A program made the position numbers and the translations under genes. Under the pieces are notes generated by a model that did no database searches, had not been told where the DNA came from, and saw nothing but the letters and a program-made list of their open reading frames with translations. This document shows positions 16,639 to 26,432 of a stretch of DNA of 64,000 bases, in pieces. Each line of letters opens with the position of its first letter. Positions within the stretch are counted from its first letter, which is position 1. This DNA comes from Sphingopyxis sp. H053 (GTDB taxonomy: Bacteria; Pseudomonadota; Alphaproteobacteria; Sphingomonadales; Sphingomonadaceae), in assembly GCF_001468225.1 (NCBI RefSeq), contig NZ_LNRU01000004.1, positions 395,477 to 459,476 on the forward strand, in the 5' to 3' direction.

Positions 16639-18120
16639 TCAGCGGAACGGCGGCTCGTTGAACGCGCGGAGTTTGCGGCTATGGAGCTTGGCGCCCTCGT
16701 CGCGCATCGTCTCGCACGCGCGGATGCCGATCTGGAGATGCGCGGCGATCGCTTCCTCGTAGAAGCGGTTCGCCTGTCCGGGGAGCTTGAGTTCGCCGTG
16801 GAGCGGCTTGTCGCTGACGCAGAGCAGCGTCCCGTAAGGCACGCGGAAGCGATAGCCCTGCGCGGCGATCGTCGCCGACTCCATGTCGATGCCGATCGCA
16901 CGCGACTGCGAGAAGCGCAGCGCGCTGTCGGTGTAGCGCAGCTCCCAATTACGGTCGTCGGTGGTGACGACGGTGCCGGTGCGCATGCGTTTCTTGAGGT
17001 CGGCGCCGGTGGCGCCGGACACCGTTTCGGCGGCGGTCGCGAGCGCGACCTGCACCTCGGCGATCGGCGGGATCGGGATGGCGACCGGCAGCACCGTGTC
17101 GAGGATATGATCGTCGCGGAGGTACGCGTGGGCGAGCACATAATCGCCGATGCGCTGGCTGGGGCGGAGGCCGCCGCAATGGCCGATCATCAGCCACGCC
17201 TCGGGGCGCAGCACCGCGAGATGGTCGCAGATCGTCTTCGCGTTCGAGGGACCGACGCCGATGTTGACGAGCGTGATGCCGCCGCCGTCGGGGGCAATGA
17301 GGTGATAGGCGGGCATCTGGTGCCGCCGCCATGCGCTGTCGGCGACGAGCGCGCTGGCGTTGACGCCGGGCTGGTCGACGTAGAGGCCGGCGGCGCCCGC
17401 GAGCGCGGTGTAGCGGCCCTGGCCGACCTGCGCCCCGGCCCAGGCGACGAATTCGTCGACATAGCGGTGGTAGTTGGTGAACAGGATGTAACGCTGGAAA
17501 TGCTCGGGCGCGGTGCCGGTGTAATGGCGGAGGCGCGCGAGCGAAAAGTCGGTGCGCAGCGCATCGAACAGTGCGAGCGGCTGCGCCGCCGAGGGATCCT
17601 GTCCGAACAGCCCGTCGGCGAGTTCGTCGCCGATGTCGGCCAATTCCGTGGTCGGGAAATGGCGTGCGAGTTCGAGCGGGGTGACCCCGCCCATGTCCGA
17701 CCCGTCGCTGGCGTCGAGCACGTAAGGGAAGGGGATCTGCTGTCCGGTGCGCGTGACTTCGAGCGTGATGTCATAGTGGCGCGCGAGGAGCATGAGCTGG
17801 TCGCGCAGATAGTCGGCGAACAGGTCGGGGCGCGTCACCGTGGTTTCGAAGGTGCCCGCGCGTTCGAAGCGGCCGAAGGAGAGATTATGCCCCTTCTGTC
17901 CCTGGCGCTGTTCGCCGGTGGTGACGAGGCGGATCGCGGGATAGTCGAACAGGCCCTTCGCCGCGGCGTCGGCCGGCGGCAGCGTGCGATCGCGGACATA
18001 GGCGGCGATGGCCGATTTGAGATTGGAGACCGACGTGCGGAACGCGGTTTGAAGTTCGGCGATGATGTCGTCGACGAGCGCGGTGGGGTCGGTGGTGTCT
18101 TGCGATGAGTTGGATGTCAT
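16639..18120 (-). CDS. amn: AMP nucleosidase
   Basis: Amn hydrolyses AMP to adenine and ribose 5-phosphate and helps to control adenylate levels. The 493-residue product has the family's N-terminal regulatory domain and the C-terminal nucleoside-phosphorylase-like catalytic domain (ITLVNIGVGPSNAKTICDHLAVLRPEAWLMIGHCGGLRPSQRIGDYVLAHAYLR; AIGIDMESATIAAQGYRFRVPYGTLLCVSDKPLHGELK). The GIDMES segment contributes the ribose-binding Glu. Length matches family members near 480-500 residues. The ATG at 18120 is used. Confidence 0.95.
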   Translation of the reverse strand: MTSNSSQDTTDPTALVDDIIAELQTAFRTSVSNLKSAIAAYVRDRTLPPADAAAKGLFDYPAIRLVTTGEQRQGQKGHNLSFGRFERAGTFETTVTRPDLFADYLRDQLMLLARHYDITLEVTRTGQQIPFPYVLDASDGSDMGGVTPLELARHFPTTELADIGDELADGLFGQDPSAAQPLALFDALRTDFSLARLRHYTGTAPEHFQRYILFTNYHRYVDEFVAWAGAQVGQGRYTALAGAAGLYVDQPGVNASALVADSAWRRHQMPAYHLIAPDGGGITLVNIGVGPSNAKTICDHLAVLRPEAWLMIGHCGGLRPSQRIGDYVLAHAYLRDDHILDTVLPVAIPIPPIAEVQVALATAAETVSGATGADLKKRMRTGTVVTTDDRNWELRYTDSALRFSQSRAIGIDMESATIAAQGYRFRVPYGTLLCVSDKPLHGELKLPGQANRFYEEAIAAHLQIGIRACETMRDEGAKLHSRKLRAFNEPPFR

Positions 18121-18158
18121 CGCGTCGCTGTTGCATGAAAATGTGACAAAAGGGAAGG

Positions 18159-18180
18159 GGGGCAGCCCGATGGCTGCCCC
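18159..18180 (-). terminator. Terminator after the peroxiredoxin gene
   Basis: GGGGCAGCC (18159-18167) and GGCTGCCCC (18172-18180) form a 9-bp stem with a 4-nt loop, between the peroxiredoxin stop (18193) and the amn start. On the minus strand it is followed by CCTTCCCTTTT. Confidence 0.7.
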
Positions 18181-18192
18181 GCCCCGGATTGC

Positions 18193-18675
18193 TTACAGCT
18201 GTTCGAGCATATGGTCGGCGCTCGACACCTTGAACTCGCCGGGGGCTTCGACGTTGAGCTGTTCGACGACGCCGTCGTTGACGATCATCGAAAAGCGCTG
18301 GCCGCGCTTGCCCATGCCGAACGCCTTGCCGTCCATGGTCAGGCCCACGGCTTCGGCGAAATCGCCATTGCCGTCGGCGAGCATCGTGACGCTGTCGCCG
18401 GCATTCGCATTCTTGCCCCACGCGCCCATCACGAAAGCGTCGTTGACCGCGGTGCAGACGATTTCGTCGACGCCCTTGGCCTTCAGTTCGCCCGCCTTGT
18501 CGACATAGCCCGGCAGGTGCTTGGCCGAGCAGGTCGGGGTGAAGGCGCCGGGAACCGAGAAGAGCGCGACGCGGCGGCCCTTGAAATAATCGGCGGTGTT
18601 GACCTGTTCGGGGCCGCTTTCGGTAACCTTTACGAAAGTGGCGTCGGGCAGCTTGTCTCCGGTCTGGATCGTCAT
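18193..18675 (-). CDS. Peroxiredoxin, Prx5 type
   Basis: A 160-residue thiol peroxidase of the Prx5/AhpE-like group that reduces hydroperoxides. The peroxidatic Cys49 is in GAFTPTCSAKHLPGY, the family signature, and a second Cys occurs in DEIVCTAVNDAFVM. The reductant is unknown (glutaredoxin or thioredoxin in relatives). The ATG at 18675 has AAAGG 9 nt upstream; an upstream in-frame start would add a non-conserved leader. Confidence 0.93.
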   Translation of the reverse strand: MTIQTGDKLPDATFVKVTESGPEQVNTADYFKGRRVALFSVPGAFTPTCSAKHLPGYVDKAGELKAKGVDEIVCTAVNDAFVMGAWGKNANAGDSVTMLADGNGDFAEAVGLTMDGKAFGMGKRGQRFSMIVNDGVVEQLNVEAPGEFKVSSADHMLEQL

Positions 18676-18806
18676 GGTCGGCATCCTTTCACTCGAGGGG
18701 ATTTTGATGGCGGTGACATCGGGTGCGCCGGTCGCCAAGTCAAGCGCGGCGCGGCGGTTGATCGAAAAGCTGGACCGCGCCGCCGCGACGCGGCATGGTG
18801 GCGCTT

Positions 18807-19370
18807 ATGAGCACAGACCCCACCTGGTTCACCGGCCAGCTGCTGCTTGCGCTGCCGGGCATCGGCGATCCCCGTTTCGAACATTCGGTGATCGCGATGA
18901 TCAGCCATGACGAAGAGGGTGCGATGGGGATCGGCATCGACGATCCGATCGAGGGCATGACCGTCGGGGCGGTGCTCGACCAGCTCGAAATCGCGCACGA
19001 AGTGCCGCTCGACCAGCCGGTGTTTCTCGGCGGACCGGTCGAGCCGTCGCGGGGCTTCGTCCTCCATAGCCTCGACTGGGGCGGGCAGGAGGCGGTGCAG
19101 GTCGGCGATCGCTGGATGGTGTCGAGTTCGCACGATATCCTGCGCGCGATCGGCGAGGGGCGCGGCCCGTCGCGCTGGCTGGTCGCACTCGGTTATGCCG
19201 GATGGTCGCCGGGGCAGCTCGAAGGCGAAATGGTTCGCCACGGCTGGCATGTCACGCCGGGCAGCGACGGCCTGTTATTCGAAACGCCGCCCGCCGAACG
19301 ATGGCAGGCGGCGTTTGCCGAAGCGGGAGTGGACGCCCGCTTGCTGACGACCGAGGGCGGCGAGGCTTAG
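18807..19370 (+). CDS. YqgE/AlgH family protein
   Basis: A 187-residue DUF179 protein: WFTGQLLLALPGIGDPRFEHSVIAMISHDEEGAMGIGIDDPI, FLGGPVEPSRGFVLHS, and the C-terminal GYAGWSPGQLEGEM. Conserved in proteobacteria; despite the AlgH name no molecular activity is established. An ATG at 18795 would add four residues; 18807 has GGTGG just before it. Its stop overlaps the stop of the converging TPR gene. Confidence 0.88.
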   Translation: MSTDPTWFTGQLLLALPGIGDPRFEHSVIAMISHDEEGAMGIGIDDPIEGMTVGAVLDQLEIAHEVPLDQPVFLGGPVEPSRGFVLHSLDWGGQEAVQVGDRWMVSSSHDILRAIGEGRGPSRWLVALGYAGWSPGQLEGEMVRHGWHVTPGSDGLLFETPPAERWQAAFAEAGVDARLLTTEGGEA

Positions 19371-19765
19371 CGCGCGAGCGCGAGCAGCGGGCGGCCAGTG
19401 TCGAGATTGGCGCGCGCGGTGCGTGCGGCCCAGCGCGAATCGACATAGCGGCCGTCGGCGAGTTCGAGATCGTAGCGGATTGGGCTGCCGATTGCGTAGT
19501 CATAGGCGGCGGCGGCTTCGGCGGTGCGACCCAGACGAGCGTAAGCGGTGCCAAGATTGATCAGCCGCGACGGGTCGCGGGCATCGAGGCCGGTGTCGCC
19601 GGTCAGCTTTTCGACAGCAGCCCGATTTTCGCCGGCCTTCAGCTCGGCATAAGCGACCGGAAGAACCTCCGAATCAGCTTGCGGCGCGGTAACAACGACG
19701 ATCGATTGCGCCGCAGCGGGGTTCGCGAAAGCCAGTGCGAAGAGCGGCAGCAGAATTTTTTTCAT
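19367..19765 (-). CDS. Small secreted tetratricopeptide-repeat protein
   Basis: A 132-residue protein with a signal peptide (MKKILLPLFALAFANPAAAQS) and one to two TPR-like helices (AVAYAELKAGENRAAVEKL region; DPSRLINLGTAYARLGRTAEAAAAYDYAI). Probably periplasmic and protein-binding; no partner is suggested by the neighbours. It reads away from a long AT-richer gap shared with ahcY. Confidence 0.78.
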   Translation of the reverse strand: MKKILLPLFALAFANPAAAQSIVVVTAPQADSEVLPVAYAELKAGENRAAVEKLTGDTGLDARDPSRLINLGTAYARLGRTAEAAAAYDYAIGSPIRYDLELADGRYVDSRWAARTARANLDTGRPLLALAR

Positions 19766-20169
19766 CTTTCGTATCTCCCCGAAAACTTTCGCCGATTTTC
19801 TCGCGCGCCGGGCAAAAAGTCAATATTTTCGGGGGTTTGTAACACTGTTGTCACAATAGCGAATTAAGCTGAACGAAAGGCGCATTATAAGTCAGGATTT
19901 TCAGAATCTTGGCGATAGCGACTCGTTGTCACAAAGTCGTGGCAGCGATTGTCACAATTGCGTCCGCTAAAAATTATTTTCGTGAGGCCGGTGCATTTTG
20001 CGCCGCCGATTCGTGCGTCCGGCATCCGGGCGGGCGGTGTCGATATTGCGATATAAAGAAAAGTTTATATTTGATCGGCGGCGACGTTTCGGCTAGGGCG
20101 CCGGGCATAATTACCTGACTTTTCGTGGCCGCTCGCCTGCGGCCGAACTCGCCTACAGGAGACTTAACC
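19766..20169. promoter_or_regulatory. Divergent regulatory region between TPR gene and ahcY
   Basis: A 404-bp gap with no credible gene, visibly more AT-rich than its surroundings. It contains three copies of the odd palindrome TTGTCACAA at 19848-19856, 19926-19934 and 19949-19957, a hairpin ATATAAA-GAAAAG-TTTATAT at 20051-20070, and a GC hairpin GGCCGC-TCGCCT-GCGGCC at 20126-20143 just before the ahcY Shine-Dalgarno. I could not fit it to the SAH or SAM riboswitch classes by eye. Confidence 0.55.
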
Positions 20170-21585
<1,416 letters not shown>

Positions 21586-21591
21586 CCGGTC

Positions 21592-21606
21592 GAGGGCCTC
21601 GCCCTC
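21592..21606 (+). terminator. Possible weak terminator after ahcY
   Basis: GAGGGC and GCCCTC (21592-21597, 21601-21606) form a short stem just after the ahcY stop, followed by TTCGCAACGATAAAAAA, with no good T tract. It may only pause or protect the transcript. Confidence 0.3.
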
Positions 21607-21756
21607 TTCGCAACGATAAAAAACTGTGGACGGCGCGCCCATCGGACGATGCGGCGCGCCGATCCGTATGACATGCGATTGAAACATGACTCCATCGCCT
21701 TTAGGGCTGGCGAGAATGGCACCGAAGACAGCCGAAGCGTGGAAGATTGAAGCGGG

Positions 21757-24120
21757 ATGAGCGGATCGCTTTCCCCGACCTTTTTGTTCGCCATCGGTCT
21801 GTTCGCCGCACTCTGGCTGCTCGCCGGATTTTGGGCGACCGTGCGTGGGATCGCGATGCAGCGGCGCGCGGCGTTCGTTGCGGGGCAGGCTGAAAGGCTT
21901 GCAAGCCTTGTCGAAGCGTCGCCCCAGCTTCCCGTCATCGTCCGCGCCGACTGGCGGATCGAGGCGAGCGAGCGGCTCGGCCGCTGGTTGGGGCTCAGCC
22001 AAGGCCCGCGCAATTTCGACGAGCTGCGGGGGTTGGGCAGCGGGCTCGACGCGGCGGGCCATGATGCGCTGCGGCAGGCGATCCTCGGCGCGCAGCGCGG
22101 CGCGAAGCCCTTTACGCTCAGCCTGAAGCCCGAGGGCGGCGACAGGGCGATCATCATCCATGGCGCCGCGGCGCCGAACGCGGTCGGCGGATCGGGCGGG
22201 GTGCTGCTCTGGCTGAGCGACGCGACCGACGGGCAGCGCGCGCTGGCGCATGCGCGCAGCGAGCGCGACGAGGCGATGGCGGCGTTCGAGGCTTTGTCGG
22301 GACTGATCGAGGCAGCGCCCTTTCCGATGTGGTTCCGCGACACCGATCTCCATCTCGCGCTCGTCAACACCGCCTATGTCCGCGCGGTCGAGGCAAAGAG
22401 CGCGGTCGCGGTGATCGATGGCGGGGTCGAGCTGTGCGAGACCGTGGCCGGCGTGAGCGCCGCTGAAGCCGCCGACGAAGCGCGCATTGCGGGATCGGCG
22501 CAGGTCCGCACGATTCCGGTGACGATCGAAGGCGAACGCCGCATCATGCGCGTCGTCGACGTGCCGCTGGCACCGCAGGGCGGCCGCGTGATCGGGATTG
22601 CGGGCTATGCGATCGACATTCAGGAACTCGAAACCGAGCGCGGCGCGCACCGCCGCTTCGTTGACACGCAGCGCGAGCTGCTCGACCGTTTGTCGGCGGC
22701 GGTGGCGCAATTCGGCCCCGATCAGGGGCTCAATTTTGCCAATCTGCCGTTCCGCCGCCTGTTCGGGATCGAGTCCGACGATGTCGCGGAGGCGCTGCCG
22801 TTCGCGCGGCTGCTCGATGCGTGGCGCGAACGCGGGCGGACGCCCGAGGTGCGCAACTATCCCGAATGGCGGCAGGTCCATGTCGACTGGTTCGCGCAGC
22901 CGGGTGCGAGCGAAGAGGATTGGCTGCTGCGCGACGGCACGCACCTCCATGTCGTTGCGCAGCCGACCCCCGATGGCGGGCTGCTGCTGATCGCCGAGGA
23001 CAAGACCGAGCAGGTGCAGCTTGCGGGCGCGCGCGACACGCTGCTGCGCGTGCGCACCGCGACCTTCGACAATCTGTTCGAGGCGGTGGCGGTTTTCGCG
23101 CCCGACGGACGGCTGCATCTGTGGAACCAGCGTTTCCGTCGCCTGTGGGGCATCGACGAGGGGACGCTCGCGGCGCATCCGCGTGTCGATGCGTTGATGA
23201 GCGGGCTGGCCGACCGACTCGCGAAGCCGAACCAGATCAGCATCGTGCAGGAAGTCATCCGTGCCGCGACGCTCGAACGCCAGCAGCGCGTGGGCGAGGT
23301 TCGCTTCGCCGACGGGCGCCATTTCGATTTCGCGTCGATCCCGCTGCCCGACGGCAATGCACTGCTCATCATGCTCGACATCACCGCGAGCCGGAAGATG
23401 GAGGGCGCGCTCCGCGAACGCAACGAAGCGCTCGAAGCCGCCGACAAGGCCAAGACCGCCTTCCTGTCGCGGATGAGTTATGAACTCCGCACGCCGCTGA
23501 CCTCGATCGGCGGCTTCGGCGAGATGCTGCAGGCGGGCTATGCCGGCAAGCTCGGCGATCAGCAGCGCGCCTATATCGATGCGATCATGGATTCGGTGGC
23601 GGTGCTCTCCCGCCAGATCGACAATGTGCTCGACCTTGCGCAGGGCGAGGCGGGGACGCTCGCGGTCGAGCGTGCGTCGGTCGATATCCGCGCGCTGCTC
23701 GAAGGCGCGCTCGCCGACGCCAAGCCCCTTGCCGACAGCGAGAAGGTCGAACTCGTCGGCAATATCTCGGCGAACCTCGGCAGCATCGACGGCGACGCGC
23801 CGCGGCTGTCCCGCCTCGTCGCGGGGCTGCTCGACAATGCGGTGCGCTTCACATCGCCGTCGCGCAAGTCGGGCGCGCGCGTGCTGCTCCACGCCGATGG
23901 CGATGCGCGCGGCGTCGATATCATCGTCTCCGATAACGGTCCGGGCATGCCCGAGGCCGCCGTCGCGGTCGCCAAGGGGCAGCAGGCGGGGACCGCGACG
24001 GGCGGCATCGGCCTCGCGCTCGCGCGCCAGCTCGTCGCGGCGCACGGCGGGACGATGGAAGTCGTGAGCGAGCAAGGCCAGGGCACGCTCGTGCGGATCA
24101 GTCTGCCGCGCGGCGCATGA
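21757..24120 (+). CDS. divL: DivL-type PAS sensor pseudo-histidine kinase (Tyr at the H-box)
   Basis: A 787-residue membrane-anchored kinase-like protein: one N-terminal membrane helix (about residues 7-29), PAS-like regions before and after the middle, a DHp helix from about 563, and a HATPase_c domain with N box LLDNAVRFTS, G1 DNGPGMPE and G2 GGIGLALARQL. The H-box reads FLSRMSYELRTPL: the phospho-accepting His is replaced by Tyr575 (codon 23479-23481). This is the hallmark of Caulobacter DivL (Tyr550; 769 residues), which binds DivK and controls CckA-CtrA. Position between ahcY and tsaE and the length agree. Cell-cycle control by CckA-CtrA is thus inferred. Confidence 0.9.
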   Translation: MSGSLSPTFLFAIGLFAALWLLAGFWATVRGIAMQRRAAFVAGQAERLASLVEASPQLPVIVRADWRIEASERLGRWLGLSQGPRNFDELRGLGSGLDAAGHDALRQAILGAQRGAKPFTLSLKPEGGDRAIIIHGAAAPNAVGGSGGVLLWLSDATDGQRALAHARSERDEAMAAFEALSGLIEAAPFPMWFRDTDLHLALVNTAYVRAVEAKSAVAVIDGGVELCETVAGVSAAEAADEARIAGSAQVRTIPVTIEGERRIMRVVDVPLAPQGGRVIGIAGYAIDIQELETERGAHRRFVDTQRELLDRLSAAVAQFGPDQGLNFANLPFRRLFGIESDDVAEALPFARLLDAWRERGRTPEVRNYPEWRQVHVDWFAQPGASEEDWLLRDGTHLHVVAQPTPDGGLLLIAEDKTEQVQLAGARDTLLRVRTATFDNLFEAVAVFAPDGRLHLWNQRFRRLWGIDEGTLAAHPRVDALMSGLADRLAKPNQISIVQEVIRAATLERQQRVGEVRFADGRHFDFASIPLPDGNALLIMLDITASRKMEGALRERNEALEAADKAKTAFLSRMSYELRTPLTSIGGFGEMLQAGYAGKLGDQQRAYIDAIMDSVAVLSRQIDNVLDLAQGEAGTLAVERASVDIRALLEGALADAKPLADSEKVELVGNISANLGSIDGDAPRLSRLVAGLLDNAVRFTSPSRKSGARVLLHADGDARGVDIIVSDNGPGMPEAAVAVAKGQQAGTATGGIGLALARQLVAAHGGTMEVVSEQGQGTLVRISLPRGA

Positions 24121-24569
24121 CCGTTTTTACCTGCAACTATGGCTTGGACGATGCCGGGCGGATCGGCGCTGCGATCGGGACGGCGCTGATCGCGGGCGAC
24201 GTCGTTTTATTGTCGGGCGGCCTTGGCGCGGGCAAGACGACGCTGGCGCGCGCGATGCTGAAGGCACGCGGGCTCGCGGGAGAGGCGCCGAGCCCGACCT
24301 TTGCAATCGTGCAGCCCTATGCGCCGCCCGAGGTCGATCTGCCCATCGCGCATGTCGACCTCTATCGCATCGAAGATAGTGAAGAGCTGATCGAGCTGGG
24401 GCTCGACGATTATCTTTATGACGGCGCACTGCTGATCGAATGGCCCGAACGGCTGGGCGACGAAGGCTGGCCGGACGCGCTGCTGCTCACGATTTCGGGT
24501 GAGGGCGGCGCGCGCGTCTTGACAGCCGATGTGCCTGCCGCTTGGGGAGCAAGATGGCCGCTCCGATGA
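24117..24569 (+). CDS. tsaE: tRNA threonylcarbamoyladenosine biosynthesis ATPase TsaE
   Basis: TsaE is the ATPase that assists TsaD/TsaB in making t6A37 of ANN-decoding tRNAs. The 150-residue product has Walker A GGLGAGKTT (from residue 34), the PSPTFAIVQPY segment and HVDLYRI followed by the family's ELGLDDYLYDGALLIEWPERL. Its ATG overlaps the divL stop by 4 nt (ATGA), and its 3' end overlaps amgK by 16 nt. Confidence 0.95.
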   Translation: MTVFTCNYGLDDAGRIGAAIGTALIAGDVVLLSGGLGAGKTTLARAMLKARGLAGEAPSPTFAIVQPYAPPEVDLPIAHVDLYRIEDSEELIELGLDDYLYDGALLIEWPERLGDEGWPDALLLTISGEGGARVLTADVPAAWGARWPLR

Positions 24570-25537
24570 TTCCGCCCGCCCATGCCCCGGCGTTCCTTGC
24601 CGCGCATGGTTGGGGCGACGCCCAGATTTTGCCGCTCGCCGGCGACGCGTCTTTCCGCCGCTATTTCCGGATCGTCGACGGCGACCGGCAGGCGGTGCTG
24701 ATGGATGCGCCGCCGCCGCACGAGGACCCGCGGCCGTTTATCGCGGTCGCCGAGTTTCTGTGCGAGCAAGGGCTGACCGCGCCGACGATCCTCGCGCGCG
24801 ACCTCGAACGGGGCCTGCTGCTGATCGACGATTTCGGCGACGTGCGGCTGCGCGAAACGGTCGACGCGGCGCCGCATACCGAGGCCGGTTATTATGCCGG
24901 GGTCACCGACCTGCTCGTCCACCTCCACGCGCGGCCGCCGATGGAGGGGCTGCCGGTGCACGGGCTCGATCAATGGCTCGACGAGGTGATGCTGTTCAGC
25001 GACTGGTATTGCCCGGCCTTCGACATCGACGTCGACCGCGACGCGTTTCGCGCCGCGTGGGCCGAAGTGCTGACGCCGGTCGAAACCGACGGTCTGCCGC
25101 GCGTCACGGTGCTGCGCGACTATCATGCCGAAAATATCATGCTCGTGCCCGGCAAGGACGGCATCACGCATTATGGCTTGCTCGACTTTCAGGACGCGCT
25201 CGTCGGCCATCCTGCCTATGACCTCGCCTCGGTGCTTGAGGATGCGCGGCGCGACGTCAGCCCGGCGGTCGAAGCCGCGATGCTCGCGCGTTATCAGTCG
25301 GCGACCGGACAGGACATCGAGGCCGCCTATTGGGCGCTCGCGGCGCAGCGTAATACGCGCATCCTCGGCGTATTCGTCCGCCTGTGGAAGCGCGACAACA
25401 AGCCGCATTACAAGAGCTTCCAGCCGCGCATGTGGGGGCTGCTCGAACGCGATCTGACGCATCCGGCGCTTGTCCCCGTTCGGCAATGGTTCGACGCCAA
25501 TGTCCCGCTCGAGAAACGGGCGGAGATTTGGTTGTGA
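24554..25537 (+). CDS. amgK: N-acetylmuramate/N-acetylglucosamine kinase AmgK
   Basis: A 327-residue aminoglycoside-phosphotransferase-fold kinase. The nucleotide-binding start GDASFRRYFRIVDGDRQAVLMDAPP, the catalytic loop VLRDYHAENIML and metal-binding LLDFQDALVGHPAYDLASVLEDARRDV are as in AmgK, which phosphorylates MurNAc at the anomeric position in the peptidoglycan recycling route bypassing MurA. The adjoining MurU-like gene strongly supports this assignment. ATG 24554 follows GGGGAGC; a TTG four codons upstream is possible. Confidence 0.9.
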   Translation: MAAPMIPPAHAPAFLAAHGWGDAQILPLAGDASFRRYFRIVDGDRQAVLMDAPPPHEDPRPFIAVAEFLCEQGLTAPTILARDLERGLLLIDDFGDVRLRETVDAAPHTEAGYYAGVTDLLVHLHARPPMEGLPVHGLDQWLDEVMLFSDWYCPAFDIDVDRDAFRAAWAEVLTPVETDGLPRVTVLRDYHAENIMLVPGKDGITHYGLLDFQDALVGHPAYDLASVLEDARRDVSPAVEAAMLARYQSATGQDIEAAYWALAAQRNTRILGVFVRLWKRDNKPHYKSFQPRMWGLLERDLTHPALVPVRQWFDANVPLEKRAEIWL

Positions 25538-26253
25538 GCGTGAAGATCGAAAGCGCGATGGTGATGGCGGCGGGGATCGGCAAGCGCATGCGCCCGCTCA
25601 CCGCGACGCGGCCCAAGCCGCTGGTGCGCGTCGCGGGCAAGGCGTTGATCGACCATAGCCTCGACCGGATCGAGGCAGCGGGCGTCGAGCATGTCGTCGT
25701 CAACGTCCATTATCTCGCCGACGCGCTCGAAGCGCATCTCGCGGCGCAGAAGCGCCGCTTCAGCATCGCGATTTCGGACGAGCGCGACCTGCTGCTCGAA
25801 ACCGGCGGCGGGATGGTCAAGGCGCTGCCGCAGCTTCGCGGCGACCCGATCCTGATCGTCAACAGCGACAATATCTGGACCGACGGGCCGCAGGACAGCA
25901 TCCGGCACCTCGCGCGTCACTGGGACGGTGAGCGGATGGACGCGCTGCTGCTGCTGATCCGTCAGGCGAGCGCGACGGGGCATAGCGGTCGCGGCGATTT
26001 CCATATGGACGGCGACGGCAAGCTCAGCCGCCGCAAGCCGGGGCGGATCGCACCCTTTGTCTACACCGGCATCCAGCTCATTTCGCCGCGCCTGCTCGAC
26101 GATGCCCCCGAGGGGGCGTTTTCGACCAACATATTGTGGGACCGCGCGATTGCGGCGGGGCGGCTTTACGGTCTGTCGCACATGGGGCAGTGGTTCGACG
26201 TTGGCACCCCGGCGAGCATCGCGCCGACCGAAGCCGCACTGACGGATGGCTGA
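25534..26253 (+). CDS. murU: N-acetylmuramate alpha-1-phosphate uridylyltransferase MurU-like
   Basis: A 239-residue sugar nucleotidyltransferase: MVMAAGIGKRMRPLTATRPKPL is the signature NTP-binding loop, LIVNSDNIWTDG carries the metal-binding Asp, and the C-terminus holds WDRAIAAGRLYGLSHMGQWFDVGTP. With AmgK it would convert MurNAc to UDP-MurNAc. The start is GTG 25534, whose last two bases are the amgK stop (GTGA), so translation is probably coupled. Longer upstream reading in this frame overlaps amgK and is rejected. Confidence 0.9.
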   Translation: MSVKIESAMVMAAGIGKRMRPLTATRPKPLVRVAGKALIDHSLDRIEAAGVEHVVVNVHYLADALEAHLAAQKRRFSIAISDERDLLLETGGGMVKALPQLRGDPILIVNSDNIWTDGPQDSIRHLARHWDGERMDALLLLIRQASATGHSGRGDFHMDGDGKLSRRKPGRIAPFVYTGIQLISPRLLDDAPEGAFSTNILWDRAIAAGRLYGLSHMGQWFDVGTPASIAPTEAALTDG

Positions 26254-26259
26254 TCGCTC

Positions 26260-26394
26260 GATCCTCCCTGTGCCGAAGGCATGGGGAGGTGGCAGCGGCG
26301 GAGCCGCTGACGGAGGGGCGATGACGCGACGTCGCAGCCCCTCCACCACCCTTCGGATGGTCCCCCTCCCCACGGCTGCGCCGCAGGGAGGATC
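26260..26394. repeat. Large intergenic hairpin repeat (GATCCTCCCTG type)
   Basis: Ends GATCCTCCCTG (26260-26270) and CAGGGAGGATC (26384-26394) pair perfectly; inner blocks GGGGAGGTGG/CCCCCTCCCC and GCAGCGGCGGAGCCGCTGAC add further stems. The unit fills the murU-addB gap and may end or attenuate the upstream transcript. Confidence 0.8.
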
Positions 26395-26432
26395 GGCTTG
26401 CGTATCGAAGCCCTGCTCTAGATAGGGAGAGG

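Noticed and set aside
19860..20169. SAH or SAM riboswitch upstream of ahcY
   Set aside because: Hairpins are present but I could not find the conserved core of any known class; left as an unassigned leader.
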